Positions 1-6,712 of a stretch of DNA of 64,000 nt are shown one piece after another. The notes beneath the pieces were generated by a model that was given only the letters and a program-made list of their open reading frames with translations, did not search any database and was not told the DNA's origin. Each line of letters begins with the position of its first letter. Positions within the stretch are counted from its first letter, which is position 1. This DNA is from Anaeromyxobacter sp. GTDB taxonomy: Bacteria; Myxococcota; Myxococcia; Myxococcales; Anaeromyxobacteraceae. Location: NCBI GenBank assembly GCA_025360965.1, contig JANYBC010000037.1:1-64000 (forward strand). The letters are read 5' to 3'. The position numbers and the translations under genes are program-made.

Positions 1-4
1 TCCA

Positions 5-20
5 CTTTGGGCGCCCAAAG
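5..20. repeat. 16-bp perfect palindrome at the left edge
   Basis: CTTTGGGC is followed directly by GCCCAAAG, a perfect dyad with no spacer. It lies about 117 bases upstream of the VapB-like start and is not followed by a T-tract, so a protein-binding site is likelier than a terminator. No gene is visible before 137. Confidence 0.4.
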
Positions 21-136
21 CGACTCAGGGTCCGTGTCATCCCTGCTGCGCCTCTCCCGGTGGTCGCTCAGGGCGTGCGGGCCCCGTGAGGAATGGTCAC
101 TCGGTTCGCGAACTCGAGGGGAACGGGGTGCGTTCC

Positions 137-370
137 ATGCAAGTCTCGGCTAAAGGCCAGGTGACGATCCCCGTCGAGATCCGGGAGAGCGCCGGTCTCT
201 TGCCCCACACCGAAGTGGAGTGCGAACTGGATGCCACTGGTGTGCACCTCCGCCGCGCCATGGCACCGCGAGGCGAAGGACGCGGAGCGGCGGCGCTCAT
301 GCGACTTCGCGGCCGGGCGACGGTCCGCTTGAGCACGGACGAGATTCTGGCGTTGATGCGGCAGGGGTGA
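137..370 (+). CDS. VapB/AbrB-type antitoxin, apparently without its toxin
   Basis: This 77-residue protein begins with the swapped-hairpin AbrB/MazE DNA-binding motif (MQVSAKGQVTIPVEIRE). It ends with the short STDEILALMRQ tail seen in VapB antitoxins that neutralise PIN-domain VapC RNases. The ATG at 137 is chosen because the AbrB fold starts there; an upstream in-frame codon at 86 would only add a non-conserved leader. A GTG overlaps the stop (GTGA, 367-370), where vapC would normally begin, but the frame read from it shows no PIN motifs. A hairpin and the next operon follow instead. The protein probably autoregulates its promoter if expressed. The family call is firm; the orphan status is inferred. 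Confidence 0.8.
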   Translation: MQVSAKGQVTIPVEIRESAGLLPHTEVECELDATGVHLRRAMAPRGEGRGAAALMRLRGRATVRLSTDEILALMRQG

Positions 371-398
371 GAGCCGTCCCCGGATGCGACGACGCGAC

Positions 399-420
399 GT
401 CGGCTCGGCCGGAAGCCGAC
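399..420. promoter_or_regulatory. 7-bp inverted repeat upstream of the Tse2-like operon
   Basis: GTCGGCT (399-405) and AGCCGAC (414-420) form a perfect 7-bp stem with an 8-base loop. It sits just upstream of TAGACT (435-440), a likely -10 element 8 bases before the ATG at 449. It could be an operator for the toxin operon or a hairpin ending the vapB transcript. There is no T-run after it, which favours an operator. Confidence 0.35.
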
Positions 421-448
421 ACGCTTCGGTATGCTAGACTGAGCGGCG

Positions 449-856
449 ATGACCCAGTTGTTCTACAGGGCGATGACGCCGGACGGCGATGGGCTGCCGA
501 CCGTAGGGCGGACAGCCCGCTTGCTGGGCGTACGCTCATCGGACGTCACGGCCGGCCCGGACGGCTCGATCGCACCCGGTACAGGCGGAATGTCGGTCGC
601 GCCAGGTTCTCCCTGGAATCTGCCTCCCCACCGGCGGCCGAGGAGACTGGGGCGAGGGTCAACGGGCCACGACGAGGACCGTGTCTTCGAGGTCGCCCAG
701 GAGCAGGTCGAGGCGGTGAGCTTGGTCGTCCGTCCAGATGCGCGGCGGCCGAATTTGCATGCGTTCGCTGAACCGGCCTCGAGGATGCAATTGGGCGATT
801 ACGAAAGCGCTCTGGCGGCGACTCGTCCGGCTTGGAAGGTCATATGGCCGAGTTGA
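449..856 (+). CDS. Candidate Tse2-like ADP-ribosyltransferase-fold toxin
   Basis: This is a 135-residue soluble protein with no signal peptide. Visible landmarks are LFYRAM near the N terminus, an APGTGGMSV segment around residues 42-50, LPPHRRPRRLGRG around 58-70, an H-x-F-x-EP patch near 104-109 and a closing YESALAATRPAW. This order resembles my recollection of the Tse2-type ADP-ribosyltransferase toxins; no search was possible. TAGACT at 435-440 is suitably placed as a -10, leaving almost no leader and no Shine-Dalgarno. The 3' end overlaps the next gene by 13 bases, the spacing of a toxin-antitoxin pair. Base composition is less GC-rich than the core genes. Function is inferred from similarity and context. 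Confidence 0.55.
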   Translation: MTQLFYRAMTPDGDGLPTVGRTARLLGVRSSDVTAGPDGSIAPGTGGMSVAPGSPWNLPPHRRPRRLGRGSTGHDEDRVFEVAQEQVEAVSLVVRPDARRPNLHAFAEPASRMQLGDYESALAATRPAWKVIWPS

Positions 857-1140
857 ACCGGCTCGAGGCGTACCTCTCGCTCGAGAGGGCCATGCTGCAG
901 CTCGATGCAGCTGGCGACCTGTTCGCCGATGCGCTGCGAGATGCCATGGACCCGCTCTGGTACGAGCTCGGCGACGAGGACAGGGAGTTTCTGAGCCGTC
1001 GGCAGGTACCAGAGTCGATCAGCGAACTCGAACCCCTTCGAGGAGCGCTCCCCGTAACGAGTCCTCCGCACCGATTCGGCGCACTCAGGGACCACGCGCC
1101 GCTCGTGGTCAAGGACTGGAAGTACCAGAGGGCAGCATGA
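844..1140 (+). CDS. Small acidic protein, probable partner antitoxin
   Basis: This 98-residue protein starts at ATG 844, four bases after a GGAAGG ribosome-binding site that lies inside the preceding toxin-like gene. A TTG at 832 in the same frame is less likely. The first 60 residues look helical and acidic and end in an MDPLWYELGDEDREFLSRR segment, a pattern I associate with small partners encoded after toxin-like genes. Overlap with both neighbours (13 bases upstream, ATGA downstream) implies translational coupling. I infer that it binds and neutralises the upstream product. No catalytic motif is visible. Confidence 0.5.
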   Translation: MAELNRLEAYLSLERAMLQLDAAGDLFADALRDAMDPLWYELGDEDREFLSRRQVPESISELEPLRGALPVTSPPHRFGALRDHAPLVVKDWKYQRAA

Positions 1141-1538
1141 TCGTGGTCCTGGGCGGGAACGAGTTCGTCGATTGCGAGAATATTCTCGCGGCAAGTGGGG
1201 AGCCTCTCCTGAGCATCCACTCGGCGCCGCTTTCCATCACCTTTCGCACTCCCAAGGCGTGGTCTCAGTCTCCAGCGGTGACCATCGTCGCGAACGAAGT
1301 GACGCCCTCGCAGGACGGTGTCCACGTGGTCCGGGATGCGACGTCCGTGAGCGTGGTCTTGCGGGGCTTCCCCATGTTGGTTGCGATCGGCGAAGGGCAG
1401 GACCGAGTCCTCTTGAGACTCGATCTCCGACCGCTGGGGATGAACGTGTTTGATGACGCGGAGGGGCTCCACATCGGAGGTAACTCCTTCCGAGGGAACC
1501 GGATCTCCAACGCGGCAACGGCTATCAGCTTGGGGTGA
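1137..1538 (+). CDS. Hypothetical protein, third gene of the toxin-like operon
   Basis: This 133-residue protein begins at an ATG whose last bases form the stop of the preceding gene (ATGA). It alternates short hydrophobic strands and turns (MIVVLGGNEF, VSVVLRGFPMLVAIG, VLLRLDLRPLGMNVF) and ends with GGNSFRGNRISNAATAISLG, suggesting a small beta-rich fold. It has no signal peptide, Cys pairs or nuclease-like motif. I do not recognise the family. Tight coupling to a toxin/antitoxin-like pair makes a second immunity or accessory role possible, but that is guilt by association only. Confidence 0.6.
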   Translation: MIVVLGGNEFVDCENILAASGEPLLSIHSAPLSITFRTPKAWSQSPAVTIVANEVTPSQDGVHVVRDATSVSVVLRGFPMLVAIGEGQDRVLLRLDLRPLGMNVFDDAEGLHIGGNSFRGNRISNAATAISLG

Positions 1539-1700
1539 CGTGACCAGCGGCAGGGCGCGGTCGGCCCGAGAGGCCGCTCTTCGGGCTGTTTACCCACCCA
1601 CCCCGCGCCCAAACCGCGACCGTCCCAGCGTCCATTCAGGTCATTTCTTGTCCACTCACGTGATCTGAGCCATCTCTCCCGAAGGGATGGGTCAAGTTCT

Positions 1701-1716
1701 CTTCTGACGTCAGAAG
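1701..1716. promoter_or_regulatory. Perfect 16-bp palindrome, putative antitoxin operator
   Basis: CTTCTGAC is followed by its exact reverse complement GTCAGAAG. The half-site CTTCTG recurs at 1788-1793, overlapping the -10 element and the start of mazE. Ribbon-helix-helix antitoxins bind short palindromes in their own promoters, so this is a reasonable operator candidate. Confidence 0.45.
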
Positions 1717-1742
1717 TGACTGTTAGTCCGTGTAATTCCAGG

Positions 1743-1760
1743 CCAGCGGCCAAGCGCTGG
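1743..1760. promoter_or_regulatory. 6-bp inverted repeat abutting the mazEF -35 box
   Basis: CCAGCG and CGCTGG are separated by six bases and end immediately before the TTGCGG -35 element at 1761. A bound repressor here would block polymerase. It may be a second operator for the same antitoxin or a site for another regulator. Confidence 0.35.
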
Positions 1761-1789
1761 TTGCGGGACCGCCCACCGCGAGTTATACT
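1761..1789 (+). promoter_or_regulatory. Sigma-70-like promoter giving a leaderless mazEF transcript
   Basis: TTGCGG (1761-1766) and TATACT (1784-1789) are separated by the ideal 17 bases. The expected first transcribed base, seven after the -10, is the A of the ATG at 1796. No Shine-Dalgarno is present, so the message would be leaderless. Confidence 0.6.
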
Positions 1790-1795
1790 TCTGGT

Positions 1796-2032
1796 ATGAA
1801 AACGGCCATTTCACTTCCCGATGCCATCTTCCGGGACGCTGAGCGCTTGGCGCGCCGCCTGAAGAAGTCTCGCAGCAAGCTCTACATGGAGGCGGTCGTC
1901 GAGTACGTGGCCCGCCACGAGCCCGAGGCCATCACCGAGGCCATGAACGAGCTGGCCACAAAGCTCGACACCAGGCCGGACGACCTCGCGAAGGCGGCCG
2001 CGCGGAATGTGCTGGGGCGGTCCGAGTGGTAA
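1796..2032 (+). CDS. Ribbon-helix-helix (CopG/MazE-type) antitoxin
   Basis: This 78-residue protein opens with the RHH strand-helix-helix signature (MKTAISLPDAIFRDAERLAR, then KSRSKLYMEAVVEYVARHE). Its C terminus (ITEAMNELATKLDTRPDDL) is the flexible part that would thread into the toxin groove. The RHH dimer should bind the palindromes upstream and autorepress. The stop overlaps the GTG start of the MazF gene by 7 bases, so the two are translationally coupled. Family and pairing are well supported; the operator is inferred. Confidence 0.85.
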   Translation: MKTAISLPDAIFRDAERLARRLKKSRSKLYMEAVVEYVARHEPEAITEAMNELATKLDTRPDDLAKAAARNVLGRSEW

Positions 2033-2370
2033 TCGCCCAGGCCGACGTCTGCTGGGCTGACCTGGCCGAGCCGGCCGGCTCCGGACCCGGGTTCCGCCAG
2101 CCCGTCCTCATCGTTCAGGGCGACGCACTGAACAGGAGCCGCCTCGCGACCGTGGTCAGCGTGCCGCTGACGAGCAACCTGAAATGGGCTGAGGCTCCAG
2201 GCAACGTCCTGCTGCCAGCGCGGAGCACCGGCCTTCCGAAGGACTCCGTCGCCAACGTCTCGCAGATCGTGACGCTCGACCGCGGCCTCCTCACGGAGCG
2301 GGTTGGTCGCGTCTCGAAGAAGCAGCTCGACCTGGTCTTCGCGGGGCTCGATCTCGTGCTCGGAAGGTAG
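2026..2370 (+). CDS. mazF: MazF/PemK-family mRNA interferase toxin
   Basis: This 114-residue protein has the MazF/PemK core: an N-terminal strand region (VCWADLAEPAGSGPGFRQPV) carrying the G-x-R-P-like loop, VVSVPLTSNLKWAEAPGNV in the middle, and the GLPKDSVANVSQIVTLDR segment that precedes the C-terminal helix. Members cleave single-stranded mRNA at short sequences and are held inactive by the MazE-like partner. Translation starts at GTG 2026, overlapping the antitoxin stop. Length is normal and no key region is missing, so the module looks intact. Confidence 0.88.
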   Translation: MVIAQADVCWADLAEPAGSGPGFRQPVLIVQGDALNRSRLATVVSVPLTSNLKWAEAPGNVLLPARSTGLPKDSVANVSQIVTLDRGLLTERVGRVSKKQLDLVFAGLDLVLGR

Positions 2371-2473
2371 ACGGCGACCCCGCGATCTTCACCGACACCA
2401 TCCAGCTTCCCTGATCGGTTCTTGGAGCCTGTCGCCCGGTGGCTTGCACTGTTGCTTCCGATCGGCCGGATGG

Positions 2474-3544
2474 TCAGGGAAGCGATGGATCGAGTGGCGC
2501 GCCCGGAGGCCTGAGCCCGGGCTCGGTCCGCGGCTCCGGGGGCTCCACTGGCTCCACTGGCTCCGCGGGTTCGACCGGCTCCAGCGGTGAGCCGAGCCGC
2601 CCGACCATCGCGGTGGCGGCAGTCAGGGCCACCGACCTGAAAAAGAGGCCGGCCACCGGAATGGCCAGCACCACCCCCACGCCGGCCGCGAAGCCGGCCG
2701 TCTCCCAGCCGTGCCGCTCGGTGAAGCGGATCTCCTCGCCCCAGGGGCGTGTCAACCTGGTCAGCATGCGGCCCGCCAGGGAGAAGAACCGGAGGGGGCG
2801 CGCCAGCCTGCCCAGCCAGCCGAGGGCGCGGCTGAACCAGGGCTCGGGCGTGGCGTGGCGAGGGCCCGGCAGCACCTCGATGGGGAGCTCGAAGGCGTCG
2901 ACCACCACCCAGTAGAAGGCCCAGGCCGCGCCGACCGTGGCCGCCTCGGCGTCGCCGAAGGGGAGCAGCCGGATGAAGAGGACGACCGGCAGCAGCCCCA
3001 TCGAGACCACCAGCCCCTGCCGGACGGTCTTGAGCCCTTCTCGCCAGAGCATGCCGAGGTAGCTCTCGCCCGGAAACGGATCCTCGCCCGGCGGCAGCCC
3101 GAGCGCCCGCCGGGCCTCGCTCGCCACGCGCAGCCACTGGCGCTGCAGGATGGTCGGCGGCATCGAGGCGATGGCCACGAAGGTGATGAGGAAGGCCTGC
3201 AGGCCACGAGGGGAGGGGCCCTCTCCCGGCTCGAGCTCGGCGACGTTGCCGCCGTTCCAGGCCACCAGCATCGCGACGGCGGCGGCGCCCGCCAGGCTGA
3301 GCAGCGTCGGCAGGGCCGCGGCCCGCAGCAGGGCGCGATCGCGCACGAGGAGGCCGGCGGCGTGGCTGGAAGCCCCCAGCCCCCAGAACAGCCGGTCGAG
3401 CCGGCCTGGCCGGGCCTGCGCGGTCGGCTTGGAGGCGTAGAAGGCCAGCGCCTCGGTGGCCTGCCGCAGCGAGCCGATGGGCGGACCGGTGAGCACGGTG
3501 GCGCGAGCCTGCTCGCTGTCGGGCTGGTCTGCGGCCATGGCCAC
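2474..3544 (-). CDS. EI24/CysZ-like multi-spanning membrane protein
   Basis: This 356-residue inner-membrane protein has about five hydrophobic segments, for example around residues 70-95 (LPTLLSLAGAAAVAMLVAW), 115-130, 178-195, 205-220 and 288-305. The arrangement, with the EI24-like N-terminal FWGLG and a central amphipathic loop, resembles the EI24 family, whose bacterial members include the sulfate permease CysZ. Substrate cannot be told. The last 45 residues are an EPVEP/EPPEP-rich tail encoded by 9-bp repeats. It is convergent with mazF and divergent from the phzF-like gene, so it is probably a single-gene unit. Confidence 0.6.
   Translation of the reverse strand: MAMAADQPDSEQARATVLTGPPIGSLRQATEALAFYASKPTAQARPGRLDRLFWGLGASSHAAGLLVRDRALLRAAALPTLLSLAGAAAVAMLVAWNGGNVAELEPGEGPSPRGLQAFLITFVAIASMPPTILQRQWLRVASEARRALGLPPGEDPFPGESYLGMLWREGLKTVRQGLVVSMGLLPVVLFIRLLPFGDAEAATVGAAWAFYWVVVDAFELPIEVLPGPRHATPEPWFSRALGWLGRLARPLRFFSLAGRMLTRLTRPWGEEIRFTERHGWETAGFAAGVGVVLAIPVAGLFFRSVALTAATAMVGRLGSPLEPVEPAEPVEPVEPPEPRTEPGLRPPGAPLDPSLP
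2532..2585. repeat. Six tandem 9-bp units in the 3' end of the EI24-like gene
   Basis: Units of the form GGCTCCxxx repeat six times in phase (two are identical GGCTCCACT, one is diverged). Being a multiple of three, gain or loss of a unit changes only the number of E-P-V/E-P-A triplets in the tail of the protein read on the minus strand. Confidence 0.75.
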
Positions 3545-3597
3545 ATCATAAGGTGGCTCGCGCCGGGCCGCGCTGCGGTAACGTCACCCTCGGCGAC

Positions 3598-4452
3598 ATG
3601 GAGCTGGCCTACCGGATCCTCAACGTCTTCACGGTCGACGGGCGGCGCCTGTCGGGGAACCCGCTCTGCGTCTTCGAAGACGGCCGCGGGCTCGACGACG
3701 CCACCATGCAGGCGCTGGCCCGCCAGCTCAACCTCTCCGAGACCACCTTCATCCTGCCGCCCGGCGTGCCGGGCGCCACGGCGCGGGTGCGCATCTTCAC
3801 GCCGGCCTTCGAGATGCCCTTCGCCGGCCACCCGACGCTCGGCACCGCCCAGGTGCTCCGAGCGCTTCACGGCGGTGGCGACCGGGTGATGCTGGAGCTT
3901 GCGGCCGGGCTGGTGGAGGTGACGGCGGTCGCCGATCGCTGGACCCTGCGCGCCGCGCGCCCGCCGGCCACGCGCCCACCCGAGGCCGGCCCGGACCGCC
4001 TCGCCGCCATGCTCGGCCTGCCGCCGGCCAGCGTGCGCCGCCCGCTCTGGGTCGACACCGGGGTGGAGCAGCTGGTGCTGCCGCTGGCCACCGCTGCCCA
4101 GGTGAGGGCGGTGCGCCCCGACCCGGCGCTGCTCGACCGCCACGGGCGGCCGCCGGGCGGCGGCGAGGCGATGGTGCTGGCCTGGGCGCCGGACGGGCCG
4201 GGGCGGGTGCTGGCCCGCTTCTTCTCGCTCGAGGCGGGCGCGCTGGTCGAGGACCCGGCCACCGGCTCGGCCTGCGCCAACCTGGGCGGCTGGCACCTCG
4301 CCACCGGCGCGCCGCGGCCGCTCGCGCTCACCGTCTCGCAGGGCGAGGCGGTGGGGCGGCCTTCGCGGCTCGACCTCACCGTCGAGGCCGACGGCGGGAT
4401 CTTCGTCTCGGGCGAGGTGATCGAGCTGGGGCGCGGGGTTCTTCGGCCGTAG
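3598..4452 (+). CDS. PhzF-family isomerase/epimerase
   Basis: This 284-residue protein has the PhzF two-lobed fold signatures: YRILNVFTVDGRRLSGNPLCVFED at the N terminus, NLSETTFILPP carrying the conserved catalytic Glu, the FAGHPTLGTAQVL motif, and EDPATGSACANLGGW in the second lobe. Related enzymes include PhzF (phenazine biosynthesis) and many proteins of unknown substrate; no phenazine genes are nearby, so a phenazine role is not supported. ATG 3598 is chosen because the conserved core begins there. TAACGT at 3579-3584 could be the -10, giving a leader of only about 7 bases with no Shine-Dalgarno. Confidence 0.85.
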   Translation: MELAYRILNVFTVDGRRLSGNPLCVFEDGRGLDDATMQALARQLNLSETTFILPPGVPGATARVRIFTPAFEMPFAGHPTLGTAQVLRALHGGGDRVMLELAAGLVEVTAVADRWTLRAARPPATRPPEAGPDRLAAMLGLPPASVRRPLWVDTGVEQLVLPLATAAQVRAVRPDPALLDRHGRPPGGGEAMVLAWAPDGPGRVLARFFSLEAGALVEDPATGSACANLGGWHLATGAPRPLALTVSQGEAVGRPSRLDLTVEADGGIFVSGEVIELGRGVLRP

Positions 4453-4476
4453 GGCCCGCCTCCCCGCCTCCCCGGC

Positions 4477-5367
4477 TCAGGGCTTCGGCGGCTCGACCCG
4501 GTCGCTCACGTTCATGTTGCCGACCAGGGGCACGCCCATGGGGCCGACCGGGATGTAGACGGTGGTGTGGTTCGGGCTGTTGACCATCAGCTTCTGGGCC
4601 TCGATGGCCTCGTGCTGGATGTAGAGCGGGGTGAGCCGCTGCTGGATGATCTGGGTGGCCTTGGCGATGCCCTCGGCCTCGACGATCCGCTTCTCGGCGT
4701 CCTTGCGGGCGATGGCCACCTGGGTCGACCGGGTCTCGAGCTCCTGGGCGGCGGCCAGCTTGGCGGTCACTGCCTGGGTGACCACCGGCGGGAACTGCAT
4801 GTTGCCGACCACCACGTTGAGCACCTCGAAGGGCGTCTCCTTGGTCCGCGCCTGGGCCCAGGCGGTGACCTCGTTGTTGATCTTGCCGATGTTCTCGTTG
4901 AGCGCGAAGGCGTCGTAGCTGGCCACCGAGACGCGGATCTCGGTGCGGAGCGGCTCCTTGACGAAGTTGGCGAAGGCGAACTGCACCTGGTCCTTGGAGT
5001 CGCTCAAGGTCGTGAACTGCTCCATGAACTCCTTCACCCGATCGGGCCGGACCCGGAAGATGGTGTGGGCGCGGAAGGAGACGGTGAGCTTGTCGCGGGT
5101 GAGGACCGACCCCTCGCCGGTGAAGTCCTCGGTGTAGGTGAAGGGGGTCACCGAGACGTTGTAGACGTGCATCATCCAGCCCAGGCCATAGCTGGTCGGG
5201 CCGGTCTGCAGGCCGACGTAGCTGGTCTTGCCGACCACGGCGCCCCTGGTCAGGTAGCCGACGTAGCCGGCGGGCGTGGAGGGGTTCGAGCAGGCGGTGA
5301 GCGAGAGCGCCAGCGGGGCGAGCAGGACTGCGAGCAGCAGGCGGCGGGCGGAGCGGGGGGCGTTCAC
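4477..5367 (-). CDS. SPFH/band-7 domain lipoprotein
   Basis: This 296-residue protein starts at GTG 5367, preceded by AGAGAGGT at good spacing; longer upstream starts lack support. A lipoprotein signal peptide ends in LSLTAC (Cys 26). Residues from about 70 to 210 match an SPFH/prohibitin-like domain (VLTRDKLTVSFRAHTIFRVR). Then a charged coiled coil follows (AQELETRSTQVAIARKDAEK). Prohibitin-like proteins form membrane-tethered oligomers linked to membrane organisation and protein quality control. A lipid anchor in place of the usual N-terminal transmembrane helix is noteworthy. It is transcribed divergently from serA. Confidence 0.75.
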   Translation of the reverse strand: MNAPRSARRLLLAVLLAPLALSLTACSNPSTPAGYVGYLTRGAVVGKTSYVGLQTGPTSYGLGWMMHVYNVSVTPFTYTEDFTGEGSVLTRDKLTVSFRAHTIFRVRPDRVKEFMEQFTTLSDSKDQVQFAFANFVKEPLRTEIRVSVASYDAFALNENIGKINNEVTAWAQARTKETPFEVLNVVVGNMQFPPVVTQAVTAKLAAAQELETRSTQVAIARKDAEKRIVEAEGIAKATQIIQQRLTPLYIQHEAIEAQKLMVNSPNHTTVYIPVGPMGVPLVGNMNVSDRVEPPKP

Positions 5368-5489
5368 GGGAGACCTCTCTGGGCGCCGATGGACGCCCGG
5401 GGCAGGGAGGTTACCAAAACGGCCGGAAGTTTGATTGCCGCCTCGCCAGGAAGGGACGAGACTCCTCACCGCCTGCCCGGGAGGTCGCC

Positions 5490-6689
5490 ATGAAGGTGCT
5501 GGTCGCCGATGCATTCCCGAAGGAGCGGCTGGCCGAGATCGCCGCGCTCGGCCTCGCCGTGGAGCACCGGCCCGAGCTGACGCCGGCCGAGCTGCCCGGG
5601 GCCATGGCCGGCGTCACCGCGCTGGTGGTCCGCGGCAAGCAGGTGACCGGCGAGGTCTTCGCCCGGGCCGACGCCCTCTCGCTGGTCATCCGCGCCGGTG
5701 CCGGCGTCAACACCATCGACGTGGCGGCCGCCTCCAGGGTGGGGGTCTACGTCGCCAACTGCCCGGGCCAGAACGCCATCGCCGTGGCCGAGCTGGCCAT
5801 CGGCCTGATGGTGGCGCTCGATCGGCGCATCCCCGACAACGTGGCCGCGCTGCGCGCCGGCGGCTGGGACAAGAAGCGCTTCTCCGAGGCCGAGGGGCTC
5901 TTCGGTCGTCGCCTCGGCGTCGCCGGCGTCGGCCCCATCGGACGGGAGACCATCACCAGGGCCCGCGCCTTCGGCCTCGAGCTCCACGCCTGGTCGCGCT
6001 CGCTCGACGGCCCCCGGGCGGCGGCGCTGGGCGTGAGGCCGGCCGCCTCGCTGCTGGAGCTGGCCGCACGGGTCGACATCCTCTCGCTCCACCTGCCGCT
6101 CACCCCGGGGACGCGCGGCCTGGTGAGCCGCGAGGTGCTGGAGGCGCTCCGGCCCGGCGCCCTGCTCATCAACACCGCCCGCGCCGAGCTGGTCGACCAG
6201 GCGGCGCTGCTGGAGTTGGCCCGCGCCGGGCGGCTCCGCGTCGGGACCGACGTCTTCGCCGGCGAGCCCGAGAAGGGGCAGGCCGCCTTCGTGAGCGAGC
6301 TGGGGCAGCTCCCCGGCGTCTACGGCACCCACCACGTCGGCGCCTCGACCTGGCAGGCCCAGGAGGCCATCGCCGCCGAGACCGTCCGCATCCTGGCCGT
6401 CTTCGTGCGCGACGGCACCATCCCCAACTGCGTCAACGTGGCCCGCAAGTCGCCGGCCCGGGCCCGGCTCATGGTGCGCCACCACGACAAGGTCGGGGTG
6501 CTGGCCAACGTGCTCTCGGCCATCCGCGAGGCCGGCATCAACGTCGAGGAGGTGCAGAACACGGTCTTCGACGGGGCAGCGGCGGCCTGCTGCGCCATCC
6601 AGCTCGACGAGCGGCCCAGCCCGGCGCTGCTGGAGCGGATCCGGGCCCGCCGCGACGAGGTCATCTTCGCGGAGTGCTTCGACCTGTGA
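5490..6689 (+). CDS. serA: D-3-phosphoglycerate dehydrogenase with ACT domain
   Basis: This 399-residue NAD-dependent 2-hydroxyacid dehydrogenase would catalyse the first step of serine synthesis, 3-phosphoglycerate to 3-phosphohydroxypyruvate. The substrate domain has VIRAGAGVNTID. The nucleotide-binding loop is GVAGVGPIGRE. The catalytic Arg, Glu and His regions read NTARAELVD, DVFAGEPE and GTHHVGAST. A C-terminal ACT-like domain (KVGVLANVLSAIREAGINVE) suggests serine feedback control. The start follows GGAGGTCGCC closely. The HHVGAS sequence is a slight variant of the usual PHIGAS. It is followed with almost no gap by the YihY gene. Confidence 0.9.
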   Translation: MKVLVADAFPKERLAEIAALGLAVEHRPELTPAELPGAMAGVTALVVRGKQVTGEVFARADALSLVIRAGAGVNTIDVAAASRVGVYVANCPGQNAIAVAELAIGLMVALDRRIPDNVAALRAGGWDKKRFSEAEGLFGRRLGVAGVGPIGRETITRARAFGLELHAWSRSLDGPRAAALGVRPAASLLELAARVDILSLHLPLTPGTRGLVSREVLEALRPGALLINTARAELVDQAALLELARAGRLRVGTDVFAGEPEKGQAAFVSELGQLPGVYGTHHVGASTWQAQEAIAAETVRILAVFVRDGTIPNCVNVARKSPARARLMVRHHDKVGVLANVLSAIREAGINVEEVQNTVFDGAAAACCAIQLDERPSPALLERIRARRDEVIFAECFDL

Positions 6690-6712
6690 AGACCCCGGGT
6701 GGAGAGGAGCCG

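Larger units (their letters stand above)
1539..1795 (+). promoter_or_regulatory. Intergenic control region of the RHH/MazF module
   Basis: This 257-base gap holds no gene. It contains a perfect 16-bp palindrome (1701-1716), a CCAGCG/CGCTGG inverted repeat (1743-1760) and a promoter-like TTGCGG-N17-TATACT. The first 160 bases show nothing else I can name. Confidence 0.5.

Noticed and set aside
367-771. Possible vapC reading frame after the VapB-like gene
   Set aside because: The frame lacks the PIN aspartates and hydrophobic strands, and overlaps the better-supported toxin-like gene at 449.
2532-2585. Short CRISPR-like repeat array
   Set aside because: The 9-bp units are contiguous, in frame and coding; there are no spacers.
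3598-4452. Phenazine biosynthesis gene
   Set aside because: PhzF is a broad isomerase family and no other phenazine gene is in the window.
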